From: Methylorubrum populi
GTDB lineage: Bacteria > Pseudomonadota > Alphaproteobacteria > Rhizobiales > Beijerinckiaceae
Direction: 5' to 3'
DNA: 64,000 nt
NCBI RefSeq assembly: GCF_002355515.1
Contig: NZ_AP014809.1
Location: 5,046,501-5,110,500 of the forward strand
A program made the translations under genes and the position numbers. This document shows, piece by piece, positions 47,789-59,145 of the stretch (its first letter is position 1; every line of letters begins with the position of its first letter). Below the pieces are notes generated by a model. That model was not told where the DNA came from, ran no database searches, and was given only the letters and a program-made list of their open reading frames with translations.

Positions 47789-48010
47789 ATGATCGCTCGC
47801 CTCAATCGCCGCTACGACCGGATACCCGAGCCGTGGCGCTTCCTGATCTTCATGGGGGCCGTGCTGGTGCCCCTCGCGATCCTTCAGCCGTTCATGCCGC
47901 TCATCGCTTTGGGCTTGGCCTTCATCCTGATCGCTATGCGGATTTGGTGGCTCCAGTTCGGCAGCAAGCGGCCCGCCCTCAACCGTGAGGAGGCCGACCG
48001 TCATGGGTGA
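47789..48010 (+). CDS. Small two-helix membrane protein
   Basis: 73 residues with adjacent hydrophobic helices at about 18-36 (FLIFMGAVLVPLAILQPFM) and 39-56, and basic ends. Two closely spaced helices and short soluble ends resemble a class of holin, but no endolysin is near. Starts 4 bases after the previous stop. Confidence 0.55.
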   Translation: MIARLNRRYDRIPEPWRFLIFMGAVLVPLAILQPFMPLIALGLAFILIAMRIWWLQFGSKRPALNREEADRHG

Positions 48011-48215
48011 CGCAACCAAGAGCCTCGCCGCCGAGATCAAGGCGGTGCGCGACTGCCAGACGCTTTTCCTCGCCGACTACAAGGAAGCATGGGAGAGCCG
48101 CGAGGCCACCGACTGGCATGCAGCCGCGCTGATGGCGAAGGGCCTCTCGAACGCCGTCGAGCGCCTGCTCGCTGCCCTCCCTCTCCAGCCCGAAGGGGAG
48201 CGGAATGACCGGTAA
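48003..48215 (+). CDS. Hypothetical helical protein
   Basis: 70 residues from MGDATKSLAAEIKAVRDCQT; helical, with an aromatic WESREATDWHAAALMAKGLSNAVERLLAAL stretch. Not recognised. Overlaps previous gene by 8 bases. Confidence 0.5.
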   Translation: MGDATKSLAAEIKAVRDCQTLFLADYKEAWESREATDWHAAALMAKGLSNAVERLLAALPLQPEGERNDR

Positions 48216-48471
48216 CGGCAACAACGCGCCCGACTTCGACCCGCTGAACCCCACGCCGCAGGAAGCGCACGACATGCTCGGCGGCTATCTAGCGGCCAGT
48301 GGCAGCTTTGAGCGTCCGGCCTTCCCGTCCGTCGCCTTCGAACACGGCTGGCGGATGCGTCGCAACGACATGGCCGGCGTGGTGGACGACGATCAGCGCA
48401 AGAATGCGGCTCGGCTTCGAGACCAACCCACCCCCACCACCGAAGACAAGGGGAGAGAGGATCTTGCCTAG
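48205..48471 (+). CDS. Hypothetical phage protein
   Basis: 88 residues. DPLNPTPQEAHDMLGGYLAASGSFERPAFPSVAFEHGWRMRRND is a compact folded part, with a disordered charged tail. Not recognised. Overlaps both neighbours. Confidence 0.5.
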   Translation: MTGNGNNAPDFDPLNPTPQEAHDMLGGYLAASGSFERPAFPSVAFEHGWRMRRNDMAGVVDDDQRKNAARLRDQPTPTTEDKGREDLA

Positions 48472-48730
48472 AGAGAGGGGCGGACGCTCTGGCCTTGAGC
48501 CTCGGGGCATGACCCGCGAAGCCGCGGCGGCCTATTGCAGCCTGTCGCCGGCGACATGGGATCGGTGGGTGAGCGACGGCCGCATGCCGCCTCCCCTGCC
48601 CGGCACGCACCGGTGGGACCGCAAGGCGATTGATCGCGCATGGGACATGATTTCAGGCATCGGCGCCTCCGAAATGAGTGCCGCCGACATGGCGATGGAG
48701 GAATGGAGGAAGACCTACCGTGCGGGTTAA
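48464..48730 (+). CDS. xis: Excisionase-like HTH protein
   Basis: 88 residues from a TTG at 48464 with GGGGAGAGAGG upstream; an ATG at 48510 is an alternative. GMTREAAAAYCSLSPATWDRWVSDGRMPPPLPGTHRWDRKAIDRAWD is a MerR/AlpA-type winged helix as used by excisionases. It overlaps the integrase start by 11 bases, the usual xis-int arrangement. Confidence 0.75.
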   Translation: MPRERGGRSGLEPRGMTREAAAAYCSLSPATWDRWVSDGRMPPPLPGTHRWDRKAIDRAWDMISGIGASEMSAADMAMEEWRKTYRAG

Positions 48731-49820
48731 AATGACCGGCCTGCACGCCGTGAAGATGAAGCTCGCGGGCGGCAAGGAGCGCACCTACTACTACGCTTGG
48801 CGCGGTGGCCCTCGGCTTGAGGGGCGCTATGGCTCGCCGGAGTTCTTGGCAAGCTACAATGCAGCCGTGGCCTCGCGGAAGGTGCTACCACAAGGGCAGT
48901 TCCGATCCGTCATCGCCGCCTACAAGGAGTCCGCCGAGTTCAACAAGCAGCTCTCGCCGCGGACCAAGGCCGACTACCTGAAGCACCTCGTCAAGATCGA
49001 GGAAAAGTTCGGCGCAATGCCTATCGTGGCGTTCGATGAGAAGTTCCGGACGGAGACGCGCGGCAACTTCAAGGCTTGGCGCGATGTCCTCTCCAAAGCC
49101 TCCGTACGGCAGGCCGACTACGCTTGGAGCATCCTCGCCCGTGTTTGCTCATGGGGCAAGGACCGGGGCAAGCTCGCCACGAACCCAGCCGAAAAGGGCG
49201 GGCGGCTCTATGTGGCCGAGCGCACCGACAAGATTTGGACTGGCGAGGACGAGGCCCGGTTCCTGCTGAAGGCACCCGGCCACATGCGCTTGCCACTGCT
49301 GCTGGCTCTCTGGACTGGCCAGCGGCAGGGCGACCTCCTACGGCTCGTGTGGTCTGCCTACGACGGCAAGGCCCTACGGTTCATGCAGGGGAAGACCAGG
49401 AAGAACATCATGATCCCCTGCGGCGAGGTGCTTCGGATCGCCCTAGACGCCGAGAAGGCGCGCGAGCGCTCAGGCTTCGTACTGCTGACGCTGGATGGCA
49501 AACCGTGGACCGCTGATGGCTTCCGTTCGTCTTGGCGCAAAGCGTGTGCGAAGGCCAAGGTCGAGGGCGTCACCTTCCACGATCTGCGCGGCTCTGCCGT
49601 CACGCGGCTGGCTCTCGCCGGTTGCTCCGTGCCTGAGATCGCCGCCATCACAGGGCATTCCCTGAAAGATGTCGAGGCGATCCTAGACAAGCACTACCTG
49701 AGTCGCGGGAACGGCCTCGCGGAGAGCGCCATGCGCAAGCTTGAAGCCGCCGTTTCGGCCGGCGCCAAGCCCGAAGTCCCTGGGGAAATCCTTTTACAAA
49801 CCGAAGCTAACCCACTCTGA
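48720..49820 (+). CDS. int: Tyrosine recombinase (phage integrase)
   Basis: 366 residues from a GTG at 48720 with GGAGGAAG upstream. The catalytic set is complete: R202 (TGQRQGD), H287-D-L-R290 (HDLRG), H313 (TGHS) and Y326 (DKHYLSRG), with an N-terminal core-binding domain at about 65-160. Its stop lies 60 bases before a tRNA-Gln 3' fragment, so it probably integrates the phage into the tRNA gene. Confidence 0.93.
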   Translation: MRVKMTGLHAVKMKLAGGKERTYYYAWRGGPRLEGRYGSPEFLASYNAAVASRKVLPQGQFRSVIAAYKESAEFNKQLSPRTKADYLKHLVKIEEKFGAMPIVAFDEKFRTETRGNFKAWRDVLSKASVRQADYAWSILARVCSWGKDRGKLATNPAEKGGRLYVAERTDKIWTGEDEARFLLKAPGHMRLPLLLALWTGQRQGDLLRLVWSAYDGKALRFMQGKTRKNIMIPCGEVLRIALDAEKARERSGFVLLTLDGKPWTADGFRSSWRKACAKAKVEGVTFHDLRGSAVTRLALAGCSVPEIAAITGHSLKDVEAILDKHYLSRGNGLAESAMRKLEAAVSAGAKPEVPGEILLQTEANPL

Positions 49821-49880
49821 AATCACCTTGCGAAATGGTCGGATTTTACATATAACCCATTGAGGAGATTGAAATGGCAA

Positions 49881-49928
49881 CGGACTCTGACTCCGCTAGT
49901 CCTGGTTCGAATCCAGGTCCCCCAGCCA
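49881..49928 (+). repeat. attR: 3' fragment of tRNA-Gln(CTG)
   Basis: The 48 bases run from the anticodon arm (CGGACTCTGACTCCG, anticodon CTG) through the T-arm (CCTGGTTCGAATCCAGG) to the acceptor 3' strand and CCA. The upstream bases do not form a D-arm or acceptor 5' strand, so this is not an intact tRNA gene. It marks the right prophage end; the identical segment should lie inside the intact tRNA-Gln left of the window. Confidence 0.85.
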
Positions 49929-50289
49929 CTTAAGTTCCTCAAATCATCCGTTCGCTTCGCCCCTCGCGCAGTCGCGCTGCGGCGTGACCCAGGGCTTTGA
50001 GCGAGCCTCGGGGGGCGGAGTGTGCGCGGACGCATTGTTCGTTTCCGAACTTGCAATCCAGGCGGCCTTCGATCTGGGCTGGATCACCCTCAAGGGAGGC
50101 ATCGTCCGCGACGCGGTCCGGATCGGCCTCGGCCGCGACGCATCGGCGTCAATCGTGCATCTGAAGCGAGCCGGTGCCATGGGCGAAGGCGATCAGCCCG
50201 GCCATGGGCCGGCGGTGTCGCGTTCCACGGAACCGATGTGGTGTTTCGGTCGGGAGCGCCCGCGCTCCGCAACAGGATGTGCGTCAGCG
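49929..50289. other. Intergenic region right of attR
   Basis: No gene recognised. An open frame from 49984 continues into the GntR gene, but its first 100 residues do not look like a GntR N-terminus and are probably not translated. Confidence 0.45.
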
Positions 50290-50991
50290 ATGAGACAGGG
50301 CGAGACGAGCCCCCCGACCGATCGCGTTGGAACGATCTGCCGATCCCTGCGCAGGGCCATCGTGGAGCGGGCCCTGACTCCCGGGGACCGGCTGCCCGAG
50401 GATGCGCTCGGCGAGCGCTTCAGCGTCAGCCGCACCATCGCGCGTCAGGCCCTCGGCCAGCTCGCGGGCGAGGGGTTGGTCGAATTGCGCCGCAACCGCA
50501 TCGCCGTGGTCGCGAGCCCGAGCTGGGAGGAGGCGCGCGATACCTTCGACGTGCGCATCAGCCTGGAGCGTCTCGTGGTCCAGCGGCTCGCCGGGCGCCT
50601 CAGCGCCGAGCAGCAGGCCGCGCTCGCGGACCATATCGCCGGTGAGGAGCGGGCAAGCGGCGGGCCGGAGGCGGCCTCGATCCGGCTCGCCACGGAATTC
50701 CACCTGCTGCTCGCCGAGATGACCGGAAGTCCGGTGCTGCGCCGCTACGTCGCCGAACTGGGCTATCGCTGCGCCCTGATCCTGTCGCTCTACAGCCGGC
50801 CGCACTCGTCGGATTGCGCGGTGAGTGAGCACAGGGAGATCGTGGCGGCTCTCGTTTCCGGCGATGCCGGACGGGCCGTCGCCCTGATGGATCACCATCT
50901 CGATGCGGTGGCCGAGCGGGCGCGCATCCTCAACGAGCCCCGGCGCGAGCACGACCTCATTCGCCTGCTCGCCCCCTACGTTGAGGGGTGA
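50290..50991 (+). CDS. GntR-family regulator (FadR/FCD type)
   Basis: 233 residues from MRQGETSPPTDRVGTICRSL. A GntR winged helix (IVERALTPGDRLPEDALGERFSVSRTIARQALGQLAGEGLVELRRNR, about 22-70) is followed by an FCD ligand domain with metal-binding-type residues (D and H in EFHLLLAEMTGSP and the SEHREIVAAL, MDHHLD motifs). It probably governs the divergent SnoaL-like gene and the transporter operon to the right and responds to a carboxylate or amino-acid-type effector. Confidence 0.85.
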   Translation: MRQGETSPPTDRVGTICRSLRRAIVERALTPGDRLPEDALGERFSVSRTIARQALGQLAGEGLVELRRNRIAVVASPSWEEARDTFDVRISLERLVVQRLAGRLSAEQQAALADHIAGEERASGGPEAASIRLATEFHLLLAEMTGSPVLRRYVAELGYRCALILSLYSRPHSSDCAVSEHREIVAALVSGDAGRAVALMDHHLDAVAERARILNEPRREHDLIRLLAPYVEG

Positions 50992-51101
50992 CCCGGTGTC
51001 CGCTCGATGAAGGCGGGCACGGGATCACCAAGCCCGCGCGGCTTTCGAGCGAGGCACGAAATCCCCCTCGCGAAGCGAACATCCGGATGTCGCAGGACGG
51101 A

Positions 51102-51512
51102 TCAGGCCGAGGCGCCCTGCCGGTCGAGGAGCCGCTCGGCGCTGTCGTTCCACACCTCCATGGAGACGATCAGCCCGTCCCGCACGGTGAAGCGGTCGAC
51201 GTAGCGGTTGCCCTCGAACGCGGTGCCGTCCGGCCACGCGCCGTAGAGCGTTCCGAGGCTGTAGACGGTGGTGACGCCCTCGCCCGGCACCACGTCGAGC
51301 CGCTCCATCCGCTTCTTCACCCAGGCGTAGCGGCCGGCATTGAAGGCCGTCACCTCGCGCGGATGGTGGAACACCCGGCCGCCGGTGAAGACGATGGCGA
51401 TGCCGGGCGCCATGTAGCGCGCGGCGGTCTCCGGATCGGGCACCATCGAGGCTTCGAGATAGGCCGTCACCGCCGCCGCGTCGCGTGCGGCCCCTGCTTC
51501 CTTCGCGTCCAT
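51102..51512 (-). CDS. SnoaL/NTF2-like protein
   Basis: 136 residues with the NTF2-like cone fold pattern: helices AAAVTAYLEASMVPDPETAARYMAPGIAIVFTGG, then strands ending VYSLGTLYGAWPDGTAFEGNRYVDRFTVRDGLIVSMEVWND. Members bind small hydrophobic ligands or act as isomerases. It is divergent from the transporter operon. Confidence 0.75.
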   Translation of the reverse strand: MDAKEAGAARDAAAVTAYLEASMVPDPETAARYMAPGIAIVFTGGRVFHHPREVTAFNAGRYAWVKKRMERLDVVPGEGVTTVYSLGTLYGAWPDGTAFEGNRYVDRFTVRDGLIVSMEVWNDSAERLLDRQGASA

Positions 51513-51582
51513 GCTGTCCTCTCCGTGGGGCCGGCCCCATCCTGTCCGGAATCACCGGCCGAGCATGGCGGAGCCGGAACAG

Positions 51583-51632
51583 GTGTGCATGCAGAAAGTG
51601 TATGCACTTTGCCGCGGCTTTGTGCACACTTT
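51583..51632. promoter_or_regulatory. Palindromic sites in divergent promoter region
   Basis: AAAGTGTATGCACTTT (51595-51610) is a perfect 6-bp-arm palindrome. A second copy of the motif, TGTGCACACTTT (51621-51632), lies in inverted orientation. Likely operators for the GntR regulator encoded just to the left, by position only. Confidence 0.45.
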
Positions 51633-51737
51633 ACGGGCAACGGGCGGACGAATCGAAAAACGCTATAGAGATCAGAGGCTCATCGGCTGGCACGGCTGTT
51701 GCGGATGCCGGTCGACCACATACGGGAACGGAACGCC

Positions 51738-52928
51738 ATGCTTCACCGCCTCAACGCCGCCCGCTCCCTCACGCGGCGGCTCGCCCTCGGCACCCTGCTG
51801 GCAGGGTTCGCGAGCCTGGGACCGGTCAAGGCGGCCGAACCGATCCGGATCGGGCTCGTCACCGCCCTCAGCGGCCAGTCGGCGAAGTCGGGCGAGGCGA
51901 TCTCCCGCGGGATCGGGCTGGCGATCGACGAGGTCAATCGCGGCGGCGGCGTCCTCGGCCGGCCGCTGGAACTCGTCGCCCGCGACGACGAGGCCAACCC
52001 GTCGAAGGGCGTGCTCGCCGCCCGCGAGCTGATCCAGCGCGCCGGGGTCGTAGCGCTGATCGGCGGGCTCGACACGCCGGTCTCGATGGCGATCGTGCCC
52101 ATCGCCAACCAGATGAAGGTACCGTTCGTCGGCCCCTGGGCCGCCGGCACCGGCATCACCCGCAACGGCGCGGCCGACAACTACGTGTTCCGGGTCTCGG
52201 CGGTCGACGCGCTCGTGGACGAGGCGCTGGTCGCCTACGCGGTGAAGACCTACGGCGCCAAGAAGCCCGGCGCGATCCTCGTCAATAACGCCTGGGGCGA
52301 GTCGAACCAACAGGGGATCGTCGCGGCGCTGAAGGCCGCGGGCCTCCCTAGCGCCGGGATCGAGAAGTACGAGGCCAACGACATCGACATGGTGCCCCAG
52401 CTGTCCCGCCTGCGGGAGGCGGGGGCCGACGCGCTGTTCCTCGTCGGCAATGTCGGCCCCTCGGCTCAGGTGGTGAAGTCCCTCGACCGGATGGGCTGGA
52501 CCGTGCCGGTGATCTCCCACTGGGGCCCGGCCGGCGGGCGCTTCGACGAACTCGCCGGCCCCGGCGCGGCGCGGGTCCACTTCGTCCAGACCTTCACGTT
52601 TGCCGGCAACGACAGCCCGAAGGCGAAGGCGGTGCTCGACGCGCTGAAGACGAAGTACCCGGCGATCAAGTCCATGTCAGACGTCACCCCCGCCGTCGGC
52701 ATCGCCAACGCCTACGACGCCACGCACCTGATCGCGCTCGCGATCCAGGCGGCCGGCGCCACCGAGGGGCCGAAGCTCCGCGACGGCTTCTACAAGGTCC
52801 CGGCCTATGCCGGCCTGATCAAGACCTACGAGGCGCCCTTCGCCCCGGACCGGCACGACGCCTTGAAGCCGGACGACTACATCTTCGCGAGCTTCCGCAA
52901 CGGCGAGATCGTCGCGGTGTCCAAGTGA
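51738..52928 (+). CDS. ABC transporter substrate-binding protein (LivJ-like)
   Basis: 396 residues with a signal peptide (MLHRLNAARSLTRRLALGTL, ending near VKA-AEPI). EPIRIGLVTALSGQSAKSGEAISRGIGLAIDEVN is the classic type-I periplasmic binding start of branched-chain amino acid receptors. It captures the substrate of the following LivH and fused LivMGF components. The substrate cannot be read from sequence; the neighbouring enzymes point to an amide or gamma-glutamyl compound. Confidence 0.88.
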   Translation: MLHRLNAARSLTRRLALGTLLAGFASLGPVKAAEPIRIGLVTALSGQSAKSGEAISRGIGLAIDEVNRGGGVLGRPLELVARDDEANPSKGVLAARELIQRAGVVALIGGLDTPVSMAIVPIANQMKVPFVGPWAAGTGITRNGAADNYVFRVSAVDALVDEALVAYAVKTYGAKKPGAILVNNAWGESNQQGIVAALKAAGLPSAGIEKYEANDIDMVPQLSRLREAGADALFLVGNVGPSAQVVKSLDRMGWTVPVISHWGPAGGRFDELAGPGAARVHFVQTFTFAGNDSPKAKAVLDALKTKYPAIKSMSDVTPAVGIANAYDATHLIALAIQAAGATEGPKLRDGFYKVPAYAGLIKTYEAPFAPDRHDALKPDDYIFASFRNGEIVAVSK

Positions 52929-52974
52929 ATGACGTCGTGAGCGGCTTCAGGAGTCAGCGCAGGGAGACGCGCCC

Positions 52975-53844
52975 ATGCTGACCGGCACCCTCGTCAGTGG
53001 GCTCGGCCTCGGCAGCATGTACGGGCTGGTGGCGCTCGGCTTCCATATCACCTTCGCGGTCTCCGGCACCGTGAACTTCGCGCAGGGCAGCGCCGTCACC
53101 CTCGGGGCGGTGCTGGGCTACACCTTCGGGGTCCAGCTCGGCTGGCCGATGCCGCTGGCCATCGCCGCGGCGCTCGCCGGCTGCGCGGGGCTCGGCCTCG
53201 TCGTCGAGCGCCTGCTGGTGCGCCCCTTCGTGACCCGCGGCTCGGATGCGTGGCTCCTCGCCACGGTGGCCGGCGGCATCATCCTCGACAACGTGCTCCT
53301 GTTCACCTTCGGCAAGGAGCCGCGCAGCCTGCCCTCCGCCCTGGTCGCGGCGCCCGTGCAGGTTCTGGGGGCGGGCATCTACCCGCTCCAGCTCCTGATA
53401 CCGGTGGTCGGCATCGCCGCCGCGGTGGCGATCCGCGCGGTGTTCCGCGGGACGGAGCTCGGCCGGGTGCTGCTGGCGGTGGCGCAGAATTCCGAAGCCG
53501 CGCGGCTGATGGGCATCGATGTCGCCCGCACCGTGGCCTGCGCCTTCGCGCTCTCCGCCGTGCTCGCGGGCGCGGCGGGGCTGCTGATCGCGCCGCTCTT
53601 CTCCGTCTCGGCCGAGATGGGCGCGCTGTTCGGGATCAAGGCCTTCGCCGTGGCGATCCTCGGCGGCATCGGCTCGGCCACCGGGGTGGTGCTGGCGGGC
53701 CTCCTCTACGGCCTCGTGGAGGCCGGCGTTACCGCCACCCTCGGCTCGGGCGCGACCCAGATCGTCGTGTTCTCGGTCATCATCCTGGCCCTCGCCCTGA
53801 GGCCGAACGGCCTTCTCGGCCGCGCCGCCGTCAACAAGGTCTGA
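52975..53844 (+). CDS. ABC transporter permease LivH-type
   Basis: 289 residues, about eight membrane helices, with the LivH marks GLGLGSMYGLVALGFHITFAVSGTVNFAQGS at the start and LILGGIGSATGVVLAG-like AILGGIGSATG near the end. It forms the channel with the LivM domain of the next polypeptide. Confidence 0.9.
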   Translation: MLTGTLVSGLGLGSMYGLVALGFHITFAVSGTVNFAQGSAVTLGAVLGYTFGVQLGWPMPLAIAAALAGCAGLGLVVERLLVRPFVTRGSDAWLLATVAGGIILDNVLLFTFGKEPRSLPSALVAAPVQVLGAGIYPLQLLIPVVGIAAAVAIRAVFRGTELGRVLLAVAQNSEAARLMGIDVARTVACAFALSAVLAGAAGLLIAPLFSVSAEMGALFGIKAFAVAILGGIGSATGVVLAGLLYGLVEAGVTATLGSGATQIVVFSVIILALALRPNGLLGRAAVNKV

Positions 53845-53846
53845 CG

Positions 53847-56330
<2,484 letters not shown>

Positions 56331-56372
56331 GACCGCGCGCTATCCCTCCACGACAGGATCGAGACCTTCCCC

Positions 56373-57266
56373 GTGACGACATCGGAGCCGACAGTGTCGA
56401 GCCATGGCCGCTACGCCTATTCCGCCCTGCCGGACCGGCCGGTCTACGATTGGCCGGAGGGCAAGCGCCTCGCGGTCTACCTCGCGCTCAACCTCGAAAC
56501 CTTCGATTTCGGCGCGGGCCTGGGCGCCGAGCTGGCCCCGGGCGGGCCGCAGCCGGACGTGCTGAACTACGCGTGGCGCGATTGGGGCAACCGGGTCGGC
56601 GCGTGGCGCCTCCGCGACATGCTCGACGAGCTGCAGATGCCGGCGAGCATCCTCGTCAACAGCCGGATCTACCGGGACTGTCCGGGCCTGATCGAGGCGT
56701 TTCGCGCCCGCGGCGACGAGATTGTCGGGCACGGCCGCACCAATGCCGAGCGGCAGGGCACGCTCTCCGAGGCCGAGGAGCGGGCGCTGATCGACGAAGC
56801 GACGGCGGTGCTGACGCGGGAAGAGGGCCGGGCGCCGGCCGGCTGGCTCGGCCCCTGGATCTCGCAGTCGCGCGTCACGCCGGACCTGCTGGCGGAGGCG
56901 GGCTACCGCTACCTGCTCGACTGGTGCCACGACGATCAGCCGACCTGGTTCGCGACGCGCAACGGCGGGCGCATCCTCTCGGTGCCCTATCCGCAGGAGC
57001 TGAACGATATCCCGGCGATCGTCGCGCGCAAGGATACCGGCCGGGCCTTCGCCGAGGCCATCACCGATGCCTTCGAGGAGATGCTCGAACAGTCGCGCCG
57101 CGCGCCGCTGGTCATGGGCATCGCGCTCCACCCCTACATCGTCGGCCAGCCGCACCGGCTACGCCCCCTGCGGCAGGCGCTCGAACGGATCGCCGGGCAG
57201 CGGGACACGGTCTGGCTCACCACGGCCGGCGCCATCGCGGCGCATGCCGCCGAACGGGCGGCGTAG
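56373..57266 (+). CDS. Polysaccharide deacetylase-like hydrolase
   Basis: 297 residues from a GTG. RLAVYLALNLETFDFG, ASILVNSRIY, EIVGHGRTNAERQ and GWLGPWISQS follow the NodB-type (beta/alpha) deacetylase fold, subgroup related to PuuE allantoinase, with metal-site-like H and N residues in VGHGRTN. It likely hydrolyses an amide bond in the compound taken up by the operon's transporter. Confidence 0.8.
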   Translation: MTTSEPTVSSHGRYAYSALPDRPVYDWPEGKRLAVYLALNLETFDFGAGLGAELAPGGPQPDVLNYAWRDWGNRVGAWRLRDMLDELQMPASILVNSRIYRDCPGLIEAFRARGDEIVGHGRTNAERQGTLSEAEERALIDEATAVLTREEGRAPAGWLGPWISQSRVTPDLLAEAGYRYLLDWCHDDQPTWFATRNGGRILSVPYPQELNDIPAIVARKDTGRAFAEAITDAFEEMLEQSRRAPLVMGIALHPYIVGQPHRLRPLRQALERIAGQRDTVWLTTAGAIAAHAAERAA

Positions 57267-57310
57267 CGGCGGCGCCCGCATCCCCGTGCGGAGGCCGCGA
57301 GGACCCTGTC

Positions 57311-59020
57311 ATGGATCGTAGCGAAGACCATCGACCTGTCGCGCCGGACGTTTCGCGGCGCGCGCTTCTCCTGACCTCCGCTTCTGCCCTGGGGGCGACG
57401 ACCATGCCGACCCGTCTCTTCGCCGAAGCGGGCGCCCCCCGCGGCGCGCTGGCCCGATCCAGCCAGGGCATGGTGACGAGCCCGCACGAACTCGCCAGCG
57501 AGGCCGGGCGGGAGGTGCTGCGGGCCGGCGGCAACGCCATCGAGGCGGCCATCGCCATCAACGCCACGCTCTGCGTGACCTATCCGCATTTCTGCGGCCT
57601 GGGCGGCGACGCCTTCATGATCGTCAGCGACCGTCAGGGCGCGAGCATCACCCTGTCCGGCATCGGTCAGGCGGCGGCGAAACTGCCGGACGACGGGCGA
57701 CCGATTCCGGTGCGCGGACCCGGCTCGGCGATCACCGCGGCGGCGGCCGTCGATACCTGGGAGCAGGCCTTCACCTTCAGCCAGCGGGCCTGGGGCGGCC
57801 GGCAATCCTGGAAGGATCTGTTCCGGCGCGCCATCGCCTATGCCACGGACGGGTTTCCCCTGACGCCGTCGCAGCGCTTCTGGGCCATCTTCCGCGCCAA
57901 GGAGATCGGCGACTGGCCCGATGTCGTGCGCGTCTTCACCGACGGGGGCCGCATCCCGGAGGCCGGGGCGACGTTTCGGCAGCCCGACCTCGCCCGCACG
58001 CTGACGATGCTGGCAGAGAACGGCGGACGCGACTTCTACGAGGGCGAGTTGGCCCAGCGGATCGCGCGCGGGCTGGAGAAGGCGGGCTCGCCCCTGACGG
58101 CTGACGACCTCGCCCGCTGCCGGGCCCGCAACGAGAGCGCGCTGCGCGTGCCCTACCGCGGCGGGGAACTCATCAGCCTGCGCCCGCCGACGCAAGGGCT
58201 CACCACCCTCGAGATCATGGGCGTTCTCGACCGCTTCGACGTGGCCTCGATTCCCGAGGGCAGCGCCGACTACTACCACCTCCTCGTCGAGGCGGTGAAG
58301 CGGGCCTTCATCGACCGCAACCGCTTCATCGCCGATCCGGATTTCGCCGAGGTTCCCGTCGAGCGGCTTTTGTCGCCCGCCCATCTCGATGGGCTGGCCC
58401 GCAGCATCGATCCGCGCAAGGCCGCGCCCTGGCCGCACGTCTTCAAGACCGGCGACACCGTCTTCATCGGCGCGGCCGACCGAGACGGCAACTGCGTCAG
58501 CCTCCTGCAGACGGTCTATTTCGACTGGGGAAGCGGCGTCGTCGCGGGTGATACCGGTATCCTCTGGCACAATCGCGGTGCGGCCTTCAGCGTGGATCCC
58601 GGGAGCATCAACGCGCTGCGCCCCGGCAAGCGCCCGTTCCACACCCTCAATCCCGGGATGTACCTCAAGGACGGCCGCCCGCGGCTGCTCTACGGAACCC
58701 AGGGCGCGGACGGGCAGCCGCAGACCCTCGCGGCGGTGCTGACGCGTCTGATCGATTACGGCATGGACCCGCTCACCGCCCTCGCGCGGCCTCGCTTCCT
58801 CCTGGGCAAGACCTTCTCCGACAGCCGCGACAGCCTGAAGCTCGAACTCGATGCGGGGCAGGCCGTGTTCGAAGAACTCACCGCACGGGGGCACGAGATC
58901 AGCCCCATCCCGGCCCAGAGCCCGCTCGCCGGCCATCCGGGCGCGATCCGCATCGAGGCGGATGGGAGCTTCGTCGGCGCCCACGATCCGCGCAGCGACG
59001 GCCTCGCCCTCGGCCTCTGA
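57311..59020 (+). CDS. Gamma-glutamyltransferase-like, Tat-exported
   Basis: 569 residues with a twin-arginine signal (DVSRRALLLTSASALGATTM). The Ntn-hydrolase fold of gamma-glutamyltransferases is clear: SSQGMVTSPHELASEAGREVLRAGGNAIEAAIA, the large-subunit end, and autoprocessing Thr383 in GDTVFIGAADRDGNCVSL, then GSGVVAGDTGILWHNRG and PGKRPFHTLNPGM. The residues after Thr are V-F-I rather than the T-H-Y/F of classical enzymes, placing it with YwrD-like members. It should act in the periplasm on gamma-glutamyl substrates. Confidence 0.85.
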   Translation: MDRSEDHRPVAPDVSRRALLLTSASALGATTMPTRLFAEAGAPRGALARSSQGMVTSPHELASEAGREVLRAGGNAIEAAIAINATLCVTYPHFCGLGGDAFMIVSDRQGASITLSGIGQAAAKLPDDGRPIPVRGPGSAITAAAAVDTWEQAFTFSQRAWGGRQSWKDLFRRAIAYATDGFPLTPSQRFWAIFRAKEIGDWPDVVRVFTDGGRIPEAGATFRQPDLARTLTMLAENGGRDFYEGELAQRIARGLEKAGSPLTADDLARCRARNESALRVPYRGGELISLRPPTQGLTTLEIMGVLDRFDVASIPEGSADYYHLLVEAVKRAFIDRNRFIADPDFAEVPVERLLSPAHLDGLARSIDPRKAAPWPHVFKTGDTVFIGAADRDGNCVSLLQTVYFDWGSGVVAGDTGILWHNRGAAFSVDPGSINALRPGKRPFHTLNPGMYLKDGRPRLLYGTQGADGQPQTLAAVLTRLIDYGMDPLTALARPRFLLGKTFSDSRDSLKLELDAGQAVFEELTARGHEISPIPAQSPLAGHPGAIRIEADGSFVGAHDPRSDGLALGL

Positions 59021-59145
59021 CGCCGGCGCGATGCGGACCGGCGCGATCTCGGGCTGCCCGTGCCGTGTTGGTGCCGTGTCGGCCGGGCTCGCCCGCTTGC
59101 CGTCGGACCGGCATGATGGCGTCATCGTGCGAGCGGGGGCAAACC

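Noticed and set aside
49881..49928. Intact tRNA-Gln gene at the right end
   Set aside because: Only the anticodon arm to CCA is present; the upstream bases cannot form the D-arm or the 5' acceptor strand.
49823..50056. Minus-strand frame with GWGTWIRTRTSGVRV
   Set aside because: Arises from translating the tRNA-Gln fragment at attR.
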